A stretch of 10,030 nucleotides of DNA, from assembly GCA_041654915.1 (NCBI GenBank), contig JBAZCO010000059.1:1-10030 (forward strand), written 5' to 3'. The first letter of the stretch is position 1, and each line of letters starts with the position of its first letter. Source of the DNA: JBAZCO01 sp041654915. GTDB lineage: Bacteria; Bacillota; Clostridia; Christensenellales; DTU072. Of the stretch, positions 1 to 7,112 are shown one piece after another. The position numbers and the translations under genes are program-made. The notes under the pieces are model-generated. The model was not told the DNA's origin, made no database searches, and saw nothing but the letters and a program-made list of their open reading frames with translations.

Positions 1-3000
1 GATTCCAATTAGTAGTATTGTAAAGTTTTGGGTTATATTCTGTGAGTATATCATCCAACTGTGCGTATTTTATCTCTTTTGCTATTGCTATCTTTCCGTT
101 AAGAATAATAGCGTCAATTGCCGTATCATCATCACAGTTTTCTGCTGTTACTTGTTCTACAAAACTTTGTATAATAGTTTCGATTGTTTCTGGGATATCT
201 TGCGAATCTGTTTGCTCTCTATAATAACTTTCTAACTCTGCTTGTACTTCATTTTGCTTGTCTTTAACCGTGGGTATACCGTCAAGCGCCTCAAATATTT
301 CATTATCAACAGTAAATGCCTCTATATCCTCAAGACTATCAAGCCATATGATATCTTCTGGCATTTCTCCAATAATTCCCGTTACTATTGCCCAATTGTC
401 TGGGCTATAATTAGACTCAAAATAATCTCCAAATAATTCAAGCAGCTTATCCTTTTTATCTTGTTCCAAACTGTCGGTTAAGTTAAATATAATTGTTCCG
501 TATGTATCATCTTTTAATTGGTAGACAACCTTATTCTCATCTGTATCCAAAGCTGCGCTGTAATTATCTCTGTTTAATATTGGCAGCACAGCGCTAACAC
601 TTACCCCCGGGTAGTCTAAATGTGTAGCTGACATTTGTCCCACAGAATTTGCGGTAGGTGGGTTATAAACATCCCACAAATAGCCCTCATCATTTGCCAT
701 AGGCAGGTCGTAGTTAAAAGTAATCACCCCGTAAGTTGTGTCTTTGAGGGTATAGGTGATTTGGGGATTTTCGTCATCAAAACTATCGTTGATAACATTA
801 TAGTCGGTGGTGTTTAGTGCGATAAGTGTGATATCTCTTGTTACGGTATCATTGCCTATTGCCGTTTGGCGGGCTACACCGTCTGCAAGTGCAGTAGGGG
901 CAGTTATTACGACTGCATCTTGAAACTCATATTCCCATATTAAACTTGTATCGCTTGGCATACCAAAAAGGTACTCGTCACGGTCGTTGGTAAAGATGCC
1001 GTTAGAAATATCTGTATCGCTAACGATTGTGCCAAAAACGGTATTCCTAGTATATTTGTTAGAATAAATGCCAACCTCACCCGTAAAAGCATTATAATCG
1101 CCATAGCCGACATTGACCAAAACAGCGCCGAGATAAATATTATTAACGCTCCCGCCGCTCAAAATGCCGCCTTCAATTGTACCGCCGCTTACATTGCTGG
1201 TAATATTAACATCACCAGCCACATAAAAATTACCCGAAACAACAATAGCGCCGCCGTTTTTACCGCTTGCACAAGTGTTGTCTGTTATTGCTCCGCCTGC
1301 AAGAACAAATTCTTGTATTGGTGCAGTCGTATATTGATAAATCCCGCCACCATGTGCAGTAGAGGTATTTAGGGATATTTCTCCTCCCGTCATTATAAAG
1401 CTGCTGCTGTTTATATAAACTCCGCCGCCGCCATAGTTGCCTCCGACTTCATTGCCGTATATTTTGCCGCCTGACATAGTGCTGGAGGATTTTATAAGTA
1501 TCAATCCCCCGCCGCCTGATTTGGCAGTGTTATAAGAGATTTCTCCGCCCTTTATTATTACCGTTGAGTTAATATCGGAGTAAACTCCGCCGCCGCTCCC
1601 CGTGTTGTATATACTGTTTTGGGAGATTTTTCCGCCCTCAAGTATAAAAGTGGCATTGTCCTTTAGACCAACACCGCCGCCGTACAGCGATTGATTGCCC
1701 GAGATGTTCCCGCCTTTCATGACAAACATACTGGATGTTTTACAAACAATTCCTCCTCCAGCAAAGCTTGAACTCGGATTGTTAGAATTATATCCGCCCG
1801 TTATAACCCCAGCGCCGCTTATAGAGTTGTCGTCAAGAACGAAGTTGCCCTCATTGATGATAACCGCACCATTTGCGATTGCAGTTTTAAGCCCACGGTC
1901 TATGGTATAGCTGTTCAAGTCAAGGGTGATAAATGCGCCGCTGTTTATGGTTAGAGCCGCTGTGGTATTCACATTTTTTAGTAGCTTAACTTCCGCTCTT
2001 TCTTCTTCGCTTGAAATAAGTGCGTTTGCGGCAGCAAAAGCATCTGTTAGGCTGGTATAATAGGTATCGGTAGATAAAATCACCGCCACATTTTCGCTTG
2101 TTGCTATGGCATTACAAGCACTTTGCACATCACCTAACGAAAACTCCGCTATTTGCTCCAATGTTGTATATCCATTTACTTGGTCTTTCGCATTATCGAT
2201 GATTGCCGTTAAGCTATTCCAATCAGCAGTGGCATAGTCGCTTTTTGCATATTCCTCTAATAAAGCATCTATTTCGGCAAGCAAGGCATCCTTTGCCGCT
2301 ATTTTCTCAATGGTTTCTACTTCGTTTATGCTCTCTTTGACATCCTCAACATAGTATTCTACTGCGTCTATGGTTGTTAATTCTTGCACCTCCGATATGG
2401 CAGCTGCTAATATATCTTGAATGTCTTGCCATTTTTCAGAGGAGTAGTTGTCTATATTTAAATTATCTACATAGCTTTCCAATTCAGCAATCTTGTCTTC
2501 CTTTGCCGCAGTTAATGCAATAGTATCTATCTTGTATATACTCTCTTTGGCACTCGCAGTATAATCTTCCACCGATTCTACGGTTGTTAATTCTGGCACT
2601 TCCAATATCGCATTCGCTAACAGTCCTTGTATCGCTTGCCAATTGTCTGCGGTGTAGTCAGTTTCAGTTAAGCTGTCTACATAGGCTTGCAATTCGGTAA
2701 TCCTGATGTCCTTTATTATCGGCAGAGCATCGCTCCACTTTAAGTTTTCACCGTCTGGCATACCCAAAAGACCCGTATCTCGGCTATTAATAAAGTTGTG
2801 AGCACCGGCATACCCCAATGGATTGTTGCCAAACTTAGCGTCCTTAGTGTAATCATTAACGGCATATACATAAGCTTTACCGCTAAAATCACTTGTCTGG
2901 TTGAGGTAAAAGTTTGATGGCAAGTAGACATCTTTTGCCTCTTTTGTAGTGCTGCTTGATGTTGCTTGATAGTAGTTGTCATAAATTTTAGCACTTCCGC

Positions 3001-3781
3001 CTATGTTCAGCTTTGCATTACTATGTGCCAAATGAACAGCGCCTGTGTCTGATTTACCAAATATTTTGTTGTCCTTTATCTCCCCACCGGTAATATTTAC
3101 TTCCACTGCAGCAGAGCTATGAATAATACCGCTTGTGTTTGTTATGTAATTATTTTTTATTTCTCCGCCGCTCATATTTAGCGTGCCTGTCGCCATGAAG
3201 ACAGCAACTCCAGTGGTAGAAATGTGAAAGTTTTGGATAACAGCGCCATCTTTGATATTTAGGGTTGAGTTATCTCGCAAATAAAATGCACACGAAGCAC
3301 TTGTTACAGTATTTTCATCACGCAGTCCGTCAAAAATTATATTTTCAATGGTGACGGTGACGCCGATTGATACATATTGAAATATGTTTGCTGTGGTTTT
3401 ATTTGCGGGGGATATTGTATACCTTTCTCCCTCTGCGGAAGTAATTGTAAATGATTTTTTCCAGTCTGTCCCTGATGCTAAAGTAGCATCTGCCAACAAT
3501 TCTATTGTCTGCCCTGATGACAGTGCATTATACGCTTGCGCTATGCTTGAATAATAAGTGTCGGTCTCTTTTATCCTTGCCACATTTTCCGCCGCATAAG
3601 CAGTCGTATCTGGCGAAGCCTGCGAAACAGGAGCGATAAAAGCCATATAGCTAATCATAATAAGAAAAGCAAGCGATATAATAAAATAGTTTTTAATTCT
3701 TTTATTTTTTCCCCTATTTGTTGCAGAAAACTTTTCAGAAAGTCTATAATATATGCGCCCGAAAAACCTCATTCTTTCCAT
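1..3781 (-). CDS. Large secreted modular surface protein, C-terminus beyond window
   Basis: The frame is open from the ATG at 3781 to the window edge (1260 complete codons, no stop). AAAGGAG at 3789-3795 sits 7 nt before this ATG. Residues 1-64 look like a long signal peptide: a basic N-terminus, a hydrophobic core at about 32-50, and a cleavage zone ending AYAA. Two similar modules start at residues 65 and 563 (ENVA..DTYY.S), a type common in Firmicute surface proteins. Each is followed by parallel beta-helix-like Gly/Asn/Ser repeats, at about 145-270 and 675-870; the second carries repeated GGG(V/I)Y and GGxIS motifs. Between the modules lie three FIVAR-like helical repeats starting at 363, 433 and 503, a period of exactly 70 residues. 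Two short repeats around 995-1020 and 1075-1105 share a TYG-I-FN core, then more helical repeats run to the cut end. The likely role is adhesion or cell-surface display. The anchor, if any, lies outside the window, and ligand and exact family are unknown. Confidence 0.85.
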   Translation of the reverse strand, partial: MERMRFFGRIYYRLSEKFSATNRGKNKRIKNYFIISLAFLIMISYMAFIAPVSQASPDTTAYAAENVARIKETDTYYSSIAQAYNALSSGQTIELLADATLASGTDWKKSFTITSAEGERYTISPANKTTANIFQYVSIGVTVTIENIIFDGLRDENTVTSASCAFYLRDNSTLNIKDGAVIQNFHISTTGVAVFMATGTLNMSGGEIKNNYITNTSGIIHSSAAVEVNITGGEIKDNKIFGKSDTGAVHLAHSNAKLNIGGSAKIYDNYYQATSSSTTKEAKDVYLPSNFYLNQTSDFSGKAYVYAVNDYTKDAKFGNNPLGYAGAHNFINSRDTGLLGMPDGENLKWSDALPIIKDIRITELQAYVDSLTETDYTADNWQAIQGLLANAILEVPELTTVESVEDYTASAKESIYKIDTIALTAAKEDKIAELESYVDNLNIDNYSSEKWQDIQDILAAAISEVQELTTIDAVEYYVEDVKESINEVETIEKIAAKDALLAEIDALLEEYAKSDYATADWNSLTAIIDNAKDQVNGYTTLEQIAEFSLGDVQSACNAIATSENVAVILSTDTYYTSLTDAFAAANALISSEEERAEVKLLKNVNTTAALTINSGAFITLDLNSYTIDRGLKTAIANGAVIINEGNFVLDDNSISGAGVITGGYNSNNPSSSFAGGGIVCKTSSMFVMKGGNISGNQSLYGGGVGLKDNATFILEGGKISQNSIYNTGSGGGVYSDINSTVIIKGGEISYNTAKSGGGGLILIKSSSTMSGGKIYGNEVGGNYGGGGVYINSSSFIMTGGEISLNTSTAHGGGIYQYTTAPIQEFVLAGGAITDNTCASGKNGGAIVVSGNFYVAGDVNITSNVSGGTIEGGILSGGSVNNIYLGAVLVNVGYGDYNAFTGEVGIYSNKYTRNTVFGTIVSDTDISNGIFTNDRDEYLFGMPSDTSLIWEYEFQDAVVITAPTALADGVARQTAIGNDTVTRDITLIALNTTDYNVINDSFDDENPQITYTLKDTTYGVITFNYDLPMANDEGYLWDVYNPPTANSVGQMSATHLDYPGVSVSAVLPILNRDNYSAALDTDENKVVYQLKDDTYGTIIFNLTDSLEQDKKDKLLELFGDYFESNYSPDNWAIVTGIIGEMPEDIIWLDSLEDIEAFTVDNEIFEALDGIPTVKDKQNEVQAELESYYREQTDSQDIPETIETIIQSFVEQVTAENCDDDTAIDAIILNGKIAIAKEIKYAQLDDILTEYNPKLYNTTNWN

Positions 3782-3826
3782 AATTTAGCTCCTTTGTACC
3801 AAGTTATAAGTATAATTATTGTTAAA

Positions 3827-3858
3827 TTGTGTAATATTTCAACAATATTATTACACAA
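3827..3858. promoter_or_regulatory. Perfect 10-bp inverted repeat, operator-like
   Basis: TTGTGTAATA (3827-3836) and TATTACACAA (3849-3858) are exact reverse complements separated by 12 bp. The half-site centres are 22 bp apart, about two helical turns, which suits a dimeric DNA-binding protein. The repeat overlaps the -10 box and start region of the candidate surface-gene promoter. A weak hairpin in the mRNA leader is the alternative reading. Confidence 0.5.
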
Positions 3859-3875
3859 ATTCCATAAGAAATCAA
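3847..3875 (-). promoter_or_regulatory. Candidate promoter of the surface-protein gene
   Basis: Read on the minus strand, TTGATT (3870-3875) and AATAAT (3847-3852) are separated by 17 nt. The predicted start of transcription is near 3840, about 60 nt upstream of the ATG. The boxes match consensus only moderately, and the whole spacer is AT-rich, so chance matches are easy. Other weak combinations exist closer to the gene, for example TTGAAA at 3837-3842. Confidence 0.35.
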
Positions 3876-4216
3876 TATATTATCAAATGTTTTCTTTTAT
3901 ATTAAAAATAAAATAATATATTATATAAATAAATACCCCTTTAGAACTAAACAAAAAGAGTTAATCTATATTAAAAGTTATTATAATTTTAGTGCCGCAT
4001 CAAATTGAATATATAACAATTTGAGTATATAACAATACCAAATTAAGAGTGCTAACTAAGTCTATTGCATCAAATTGGACGCTAAATAAATAAAAAGCGC
4101 ATATTTTTAGAGCCAACTTGCAACTTTTTTTGTATTCTCATTATTTATTTTAAAATTTAATTGCAATTTTAGGATGCAACAAATTTATATACAAAAAATA
4201 AATTTTTGAAAAGTTA
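3859..4216. other. AT-rich divergent intergenic spacer without genes
   Basis: This stretch separates the minus-strand surface gene from the plus-strand cofactor cluster. No frame with a credible start and no tRNA-like or terminator-like structure is visible. It is very AT-rich and contains short direct repeats, listed separately. No further promoter stands out above the AT background. Confidence 0.6.
4005..4036 (+). repeat. 16-bp tandem direct repeat
   Basis: TTGAATATATAACAAT at 4005-4020 is followed directly by TTGAGTATATAACAAT at 4021-4036, with 15 of 16 bases the same. An 11-bp direct repeat, GCATCAAATTG, partly overlaps it: one copy is at 3997-4007 and the other at 4067-4077. Function is unknown; it may be slippage debris or part of a regulatory array. 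Confidence 0.6.
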
Positions 4217-4244
4217 TTGACAAATGTCAGAAATAGTGTATAAT
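4217..4244 (+). promoter_or_regulatory. Sigma-A-like promoter of the cofactor cluster
   Basis: TTGACA at 4217-4222 and TATAAT at 4239-4244 are perfect consensus boxes with a 16-bp spacer. Transcription should start near 4251, giving a leader of about 36 nt before the first gene. The -35 box is embedded in one palindrome, and the expected start lies on a second one, so the promoter is probably repressible. Confidence 0.85.
4218..4229. promoter_or_regulatory. Operator-like palindrome O1 overlapping the -35 box
   Basis: TGACAAATGTCA has inverted half-sites TGACA and TGTCA around a 2-bp centre. It shares five of six bases of the -35 hexamer, so a bound protein would block RNA polymerase. Its wider context (ATTGACAAATGTCAGAAA) matches the second site at 16 of 18 positions. 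Confidence 0.6.
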
Positions 4245-4250
4245 AATAAT

Positions 4251-4262
4251 TGACATATGTCA
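4251..4262. promoter_or_regulatory. Operator-like palindrome O2 at the transcription start
   Basis: TGACATATGTCA is a perfect 12-bp palindrome placed 6 bp after the -10 box, at about +1 to +12. Its centre is 33 bp from that of O1, close to three helical turns, so two dimers could bind the same face of the DNA. The cognate regulator is not identified; the DUF134 protein of this operon is one candidate. Confidence 0.6.
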
Positions 4263-4286
4263 TAAACTAATAAGGAGGTGATATTT

Positions 4287-4523
4287 ATGCCAAGAAGAGA
4301 TGGAACAGGACCTATTGGTCGAGGAGCAATGACGGGCAGGGGACTGGGTCTTTGCAATAGTTTCAACAATCCAACTTATGGATATGGCAGGGGCTTTGGA
4401 TTAGGACGAGGCAATTGCCGTAGAAATCCTATACATAACGAGAGTTCAAAAGATTTTTTAGCCCAACAAAAAAAGGTTTTAGAAGCTAGACTTGAAGAAA
4501 TTAACAAAGAGCTCAGCAACTAG
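4287..4523 (+). CDS. DUF5320-like small Gly/Arg-rich protein
   Basis: This is a 78-residue protein. AAGGAGG at 4272-4278 lies 8 nt before the ATG at 4287, which fixes this start; a GTG at 4278 in the same frame is itself part of the ribosome binding site. The N-terminal MPRRDGTGPIGRG and MTGRGLGLC stretches match the hallmark of DUF5320 proteins. Residues of about 30-45 form a Gly/Arg-rich segment with one more cysteine, and the last 25 residues are a charged amphipathic helix (AQQKKVLEARLEEI) likely to form a coiled coil. There is no signal peptide or membrane segment. Family members are common next to NifB/NifX and Mrp-type genes in anaerobes, but no biochemical function is known to me. As first gene of the operon, its level would follow the O1/O2 promoter most directly. 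Confidence 0.8.
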   Translation: MPRRDGTGPIGRGAMTGRGLGLCNSFNNPTYGYGRGFGLGRGNCRRNPIHNESSKDFLAQQKKVLEARLEEINKELSN

Positions 4524-4531
4524 AAACAAGT

Positions 4532-4568
4532 AAAGAAAAATGCGAAGGGACGCCTTCTCATTTTCTTT
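4532..4568 (+). terminator. Hairpin between first and second gene, possible attenuator
   Basis: The arms at 4532-4548 and 4553-4568 pair almost completely (15 of 16-17 positions plus one bulged A) around a 4-nt loop. The GC-richest part is GAAGG/CCTTC next to the loop, and the 3' arm is T-rich (TTTTCTTT). No long T-run follows the full stem, so it may be a partial terminator or an RNA processing/stability element. Either would make the first gene more abundant than the rest. Confidence 0.5.
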
Positions 4569-4583
4569 ATATAAGAGGTAAAT

Positions 4584-4940
4584 ATGGCAAGACCAAAAAA
4601 ATGGAGAAAGGTGTGTTCTCTACCGAAAACCAACCGCTTTGGACCGCTTAACGGCGCTGATAGCGGTAGGCTAGTTGTTATGTCGATAGACGAATACGAA
4701 ACAATCCGCTTGATAGATGTAGAGGCTATGACGCAAGAAGAATGTTCAGTGCGTATGAATGTTGCACGCACCACCGTACAAGGAATTTACGACCAAGCAA
4801 GAAAGAAAATTGCCGATTCGCTTGTAAACGGCAAAATGCTCATCATTGAAGGCGGCGAATATCAGCTTTGTGATGGGCTTGGCGGGCATTGCGGAGGAAC
4901 GGGTTGCGGCAGACACAGAGGCAGAAGACACGAAGAATAA
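4584..4940 (+). CDS. DUF134-family helix-turn-helix protein
   Basis: This 118-residue protein is of usual length for DUF134. The start at 4584 follows AAGAGG (4573-4578) by 5 nt. The N-terminus ARPKKWRKVCSLP and the following FGPL segment are the family signature. Residues of about 35-75 (DEYETIRLIDVEAMTQEECS, then MNVARTTVQGIYDQARKKIA) form a sigma-70 region-4-like helix-turn-helix. The tail is rich in Cys, His and Gly (C97, C103, C108, with His between), a possible metal or cluster site. Inference: it may sense metal or redox state and act on DNA, perhaps on the two palindromes upstream of this operon. Such proteins recur beside NifB/NifX genes, but no regulatory target is established here. 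Confidence 0.85.
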   Translation: MARPKKWRKVCSLPKTNRFGPLNGADSGRLVVMSIDEYETIRLIDVEAMTQEECSVRMNVARTTVQGIYDQARKKIADSLVNGKMLIIEGGEYQLCDGLGGHCGGTGCGRHRGRRHEE

Positions 4941-5048
4941 TAGTATTTAGGACTACATAAAAAAATCAATTGTGCTTTTGCCCTCAGCATCGGCTTGTAC
5001 ATAGCGCTACCCAAAATTATAAAAAATCATTAAATTAAGGAGATGGAA

Positions 5049-5414
5049 ATGAGAGTTGCAATACCGATAAATCAAAGAGATATAAAATCAGAAGTATACC
5101 CTTCATTTGGAAGAGCGCCATATTATCTTATGTATGAAACCAATGATAGAACAAGTATTTTTCTAGACAACACAGCGGCGCTAAGCGCAGGAGGCGCAGG
5201 CATTAAAGCAGCACAACTCCTTTTAGACAACGATGTAAAAGTGATTATTGCGCCAAGATACGGTGAAAATGCCGCCAAAGTACTTGCAGATGCAAATGTA
5301 GTCGTATATAAAAACATTGTTGGCAGCGCAGAAGATAATATAAAAGCTTATGAAAACAAGGAGCTCAATGTGTTAGCAGACATCCACTCAGGACATCATA
5401 GTAATGGCAAGTAA
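5049..5414 (+). CDS. NifB/NifX-family protein 1, cysteine-free
   Basis: This 121-residue protein belongs to the dinitrogenase iron-molybdenum cofactor family (NifX, NafY and NifB C-terminal domain; ORP-like). AAGGAG at 5037-5042 abuts the in-frame ATG at 5043, so the ATG at 5049, 6 nt further on, is the likely start (MRVAIPIN). The family pattern is clear: an N-terminal beta strand, the PSFGRAPYY segment at about 19-27, GGAGIKAAQLLLDNDVKVII at about 48-67, and a short His-rich tail (HSGHH). It has no cysteine, so any bound metal would need His or other ligands. A gap of about 108 bp precedes it with no clear terminator or promoter, and its end overlaps the next gene by 11 bp, suggesting translational coupling. 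The likely role is as a small carrier or chaperone for a metal cluster; nitrogenase itself is not indicated. Confidence 0.85.
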   Translation: MRVAIPINQRDIKSEVYPSFGRAPYYLMYETNDRTSIFLDNTAALSAGGAGIKAAQLLLDNDVKVIIAPRYGENAAKVLADANVVVYKNIVGSAEDNIKAYENKELNVLADIHSGHHSNGK

Positions 5415-6246
5415 AAAGATTGCTATCTTGAGCGGGAAAGGTGGCACAGGAAAAACCTTAATATCCGTTAACCTTGCTGCGGCAGAGGGTAATTCTTATT
5501 ATGTAGATTGTGATGTTGAGGAGCCCAACGGTCACTTATTTTTCAAACCTCAAATTATAAAAAAGAAAAATATTTTTGTAAAGATACCCAATATAAATAA
5601 TACACTTTGCAATGGTTGCAGAGATTGCGTCAATTTTTGCAAGTTCAATGCGCTTGCGTATGGCAAACAAGTAATAGTATTTGAAGAAGTTTGCCATTCT
5701 TGCGGGGGGTGTATGCTTGTATGTCCAACACAGGCAATAACAGAAAAAGACAAATTAATTGGTGTAATAGAAGAAGGAATATCAGGCAAAGTAAATACAA
5801 TTACCGGCATAATGAATACAGGCGAAGTATCAGGCGTACCAATTATAAAAGAATTGTTGAGCATTATTAAAAACGCTATTGGATTGATTTTTATAGACTG
5901 TCCGCCGGGGAGCGCTTGTGTTGTAATGGAGAGCGTTAAGGATGCCGATTATTGTATTTTGGTTACCGAACCTTCAGTTTTTGGTGCGCACAACCTTGAT
6001 ATGGTGTATCAGCTTGTAAGTCTATTTGGCAAAAAGTGCGGGGTTGTGTTAAACAAATGTGAGGCGGGTTACAATCCATCAGAAGATTTTTGCACAAAGA
6101 ATAACATTGAAATTCTTGCCAAAATTCCTTTTGACAAGAATTTATGCTCATTAAATTCAAACGGCAAAGTAGCAGTAAGGGAAAACTATGTAAACAAAGA
6201 TTTGTTTTATTCACTTCTAAACAAAGTTAAGGAGAATATAAAATGA
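5404..6246 (+). CDS. MinD-type P-loop ATPase with inserted ferredoxin domain, copy 1
   Basis: This is a 280-residue cytoplasmic ATPase. Residues 11-18 (GKGGTGKT) are the deviant Walker A motif of the MinD/Mrp/NifH class, and D165 in FIDCPPG is the Walker B aspartate. Between them lies an inserted ferredoxin domain with two CxxCxxCxxxC motifs, cysteines 69/72/75/79 and 97/100/103/107, expected to hold two [4Fe-4S] clusters. The start ATG at 5404 overlaps the preceding gene; a weak AGGA (5390-5393) precedes it, so coupling is likely. The stop overlaps the next ATG (ATGA). Proteins of this type occur in pairs in anaerobes, including the ORP clusters of Desulfovibrio. The likely role is ATP-driven electron or Fe-S transfer to the NifX-type partner; the substrate is not known. 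Confidence 0.92.
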   Translation: MASKKIAILSGKGGTGKTLISVNLAAAEGNSYYVDCDVEEPNGHLFFKPQIIKKKNIFVKIPNINNTLCNGCRDCVNFCKFNALAYGKQVIVFEEVCHSCGGCMLVCPTQAITEKDKLIGVIEEGISGKVNTITGIMNTGEVSGVPIIKELLSIIKNAIGLIFIDCPPGSACVVMESVKDADYCILVTEPSVFGAHNLDMVYQLVSLFGKKCGVVLNKCEAGYNPSEDFCTKNNIEILAKIPFDKNLCSLNSNGKVAVRENYVNKDLFYSLLNKVKENIK

Positions 6247-7106
6247 AACAGCTCTTAATCATTAGCGGCAAAGGCGGGACAGGAAAAACTACCGTCGCAG
6301 GAGCATTTATTAAATTACTGCAAGCAAGAGCATATGCCGATTGTGATGTGGATGCGCCTAACTTACATTTGATAGTAAATCATAGCGGAAAGGCAGAAAA
6401 AAAAGAATATCACGGCTTACCCAAGGCGCATATTGCCGCTAATTTATGTATAAAATGTGGGTTGTGCGAACAAAATTGCAGATTTGATGCGATTCATCAC
6501 GGGCAAAGTTTTTATATTGATGATTATGCCTGTGAAGGCTGCGGTGTCTGTCAATATGTATGCCCAGCCAGCGCTATATCGTTAAGAGAAAAAACAGCGG
6601 GAGAATTAATGCTTTATAAAAACAACTCCGTTTTTTCTACTGCGCAGCTAAAAATGGGGAATGGAACTTCGGGAATGTTGGTTTCGGAAGTTAAAAAACA
6701 AATGAAAGATGCAGCAGCAAAAGATGTTACCATAGCAATTATTGACGGTTCACCCGGTATAGGTTGTCCCGTCATAGCATCTCTTTCGGGCGTAGATTTG
6801 GCGCTAATTGTTACAGAGCCGTCTATTTCTGGCATAAGCGATTTGATAAGGATGATAAAAACAGCAAGGCAGCTTGGAACGGCAATAGCTGTTTGCATTA
6901 ATAAATATGATACAAACCTAAAAAACACAAATACGATTGAAAAATATTGCAGCGATAATAAAATAGCATTTGTTGGTAAAATTCCTTATGATAAAAACGC
7001 TATAACAGCGATTAATGACGGGAAAAGCATAGTTGATGTAGATTGCCCTGCCGCAAATGCTATAAAAAAAGTTTTTAACAATACATTAATTATAAAGGAG
7101 TTATAA
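6243..7106 (+). CDS. MinD-type P-loop ATPase with inserted ferredoxin domain, copy 2
   Basis: This is a 287-residue paralogue of the preceding gene. GKGGTGKTT at 9-17 is the Walker A region and D168 (IIDGSPG) the Walker B aspartate. The inserted ferredoxin cysteines fall at 69/72/75/79 and 97/100/103/107, the same residue numbers as in copy 1 although the N-termini differ by two residues. The ATG shares the ATGA overlap with the upstream stop and has its own AAGGAG (6229-6234) 8 nt before it. The copies differ most in the stretch between the ferredoxin domain and Walker B. Equal synthesis of both proteins is expected from the coupling, which fits a heterodimeric ATPase. Copy 2 also has cysteines of its own, including one after the Walker B motif (GIGCPV) and one near the C-terminus. 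Confidence 0.92.
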   Translation: MKQLLIISGKGGTGKTTVAGAFIKLLQARAYADCDVDAPNLHLIVNHSGKAEKKEYHGLPKAHIAANLCIKCGLCEQNCRFDAIHHGQSFYIDDYACEGCGVCQYVCPASAISLREKTAGELMLYKNNSVFSTAQLKMGNGTSGMLVSEVKKQMKDAAAKDVTIAIIDGSPGIGCPVIASLSGVDLALIVTEPSISGISDLIRMIKTARQLGTAIAVCINKYDTNLKNTNTIEKYCSDNKIAFVGKIPYDKNAITAINDGKSIVDVDCPAANAIKKVFNNTLIIKEL

Positions 7107-7112
7107 ATTCAA

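Noticed and set aside
1140..1760. Repetitive GGC/GCC-rich triplets as a CRISPR array or DNA-level repeat
   Set aside because: The repetition is the codon-level image of Gly-rich beta-helix turns; there are no regular identical repeats with spacers.
42..2994. Several short frames on both strands within 1-2994, e.g. 42-224, 242-436, 635-817 and 1695-1910 (plus) and 2740-2994 (minus, other frame)
   Set aside because: They lie inside the continuous minus-strand surface-protein frame, lack good ribosome binding sites and show no family features; they are shadows.
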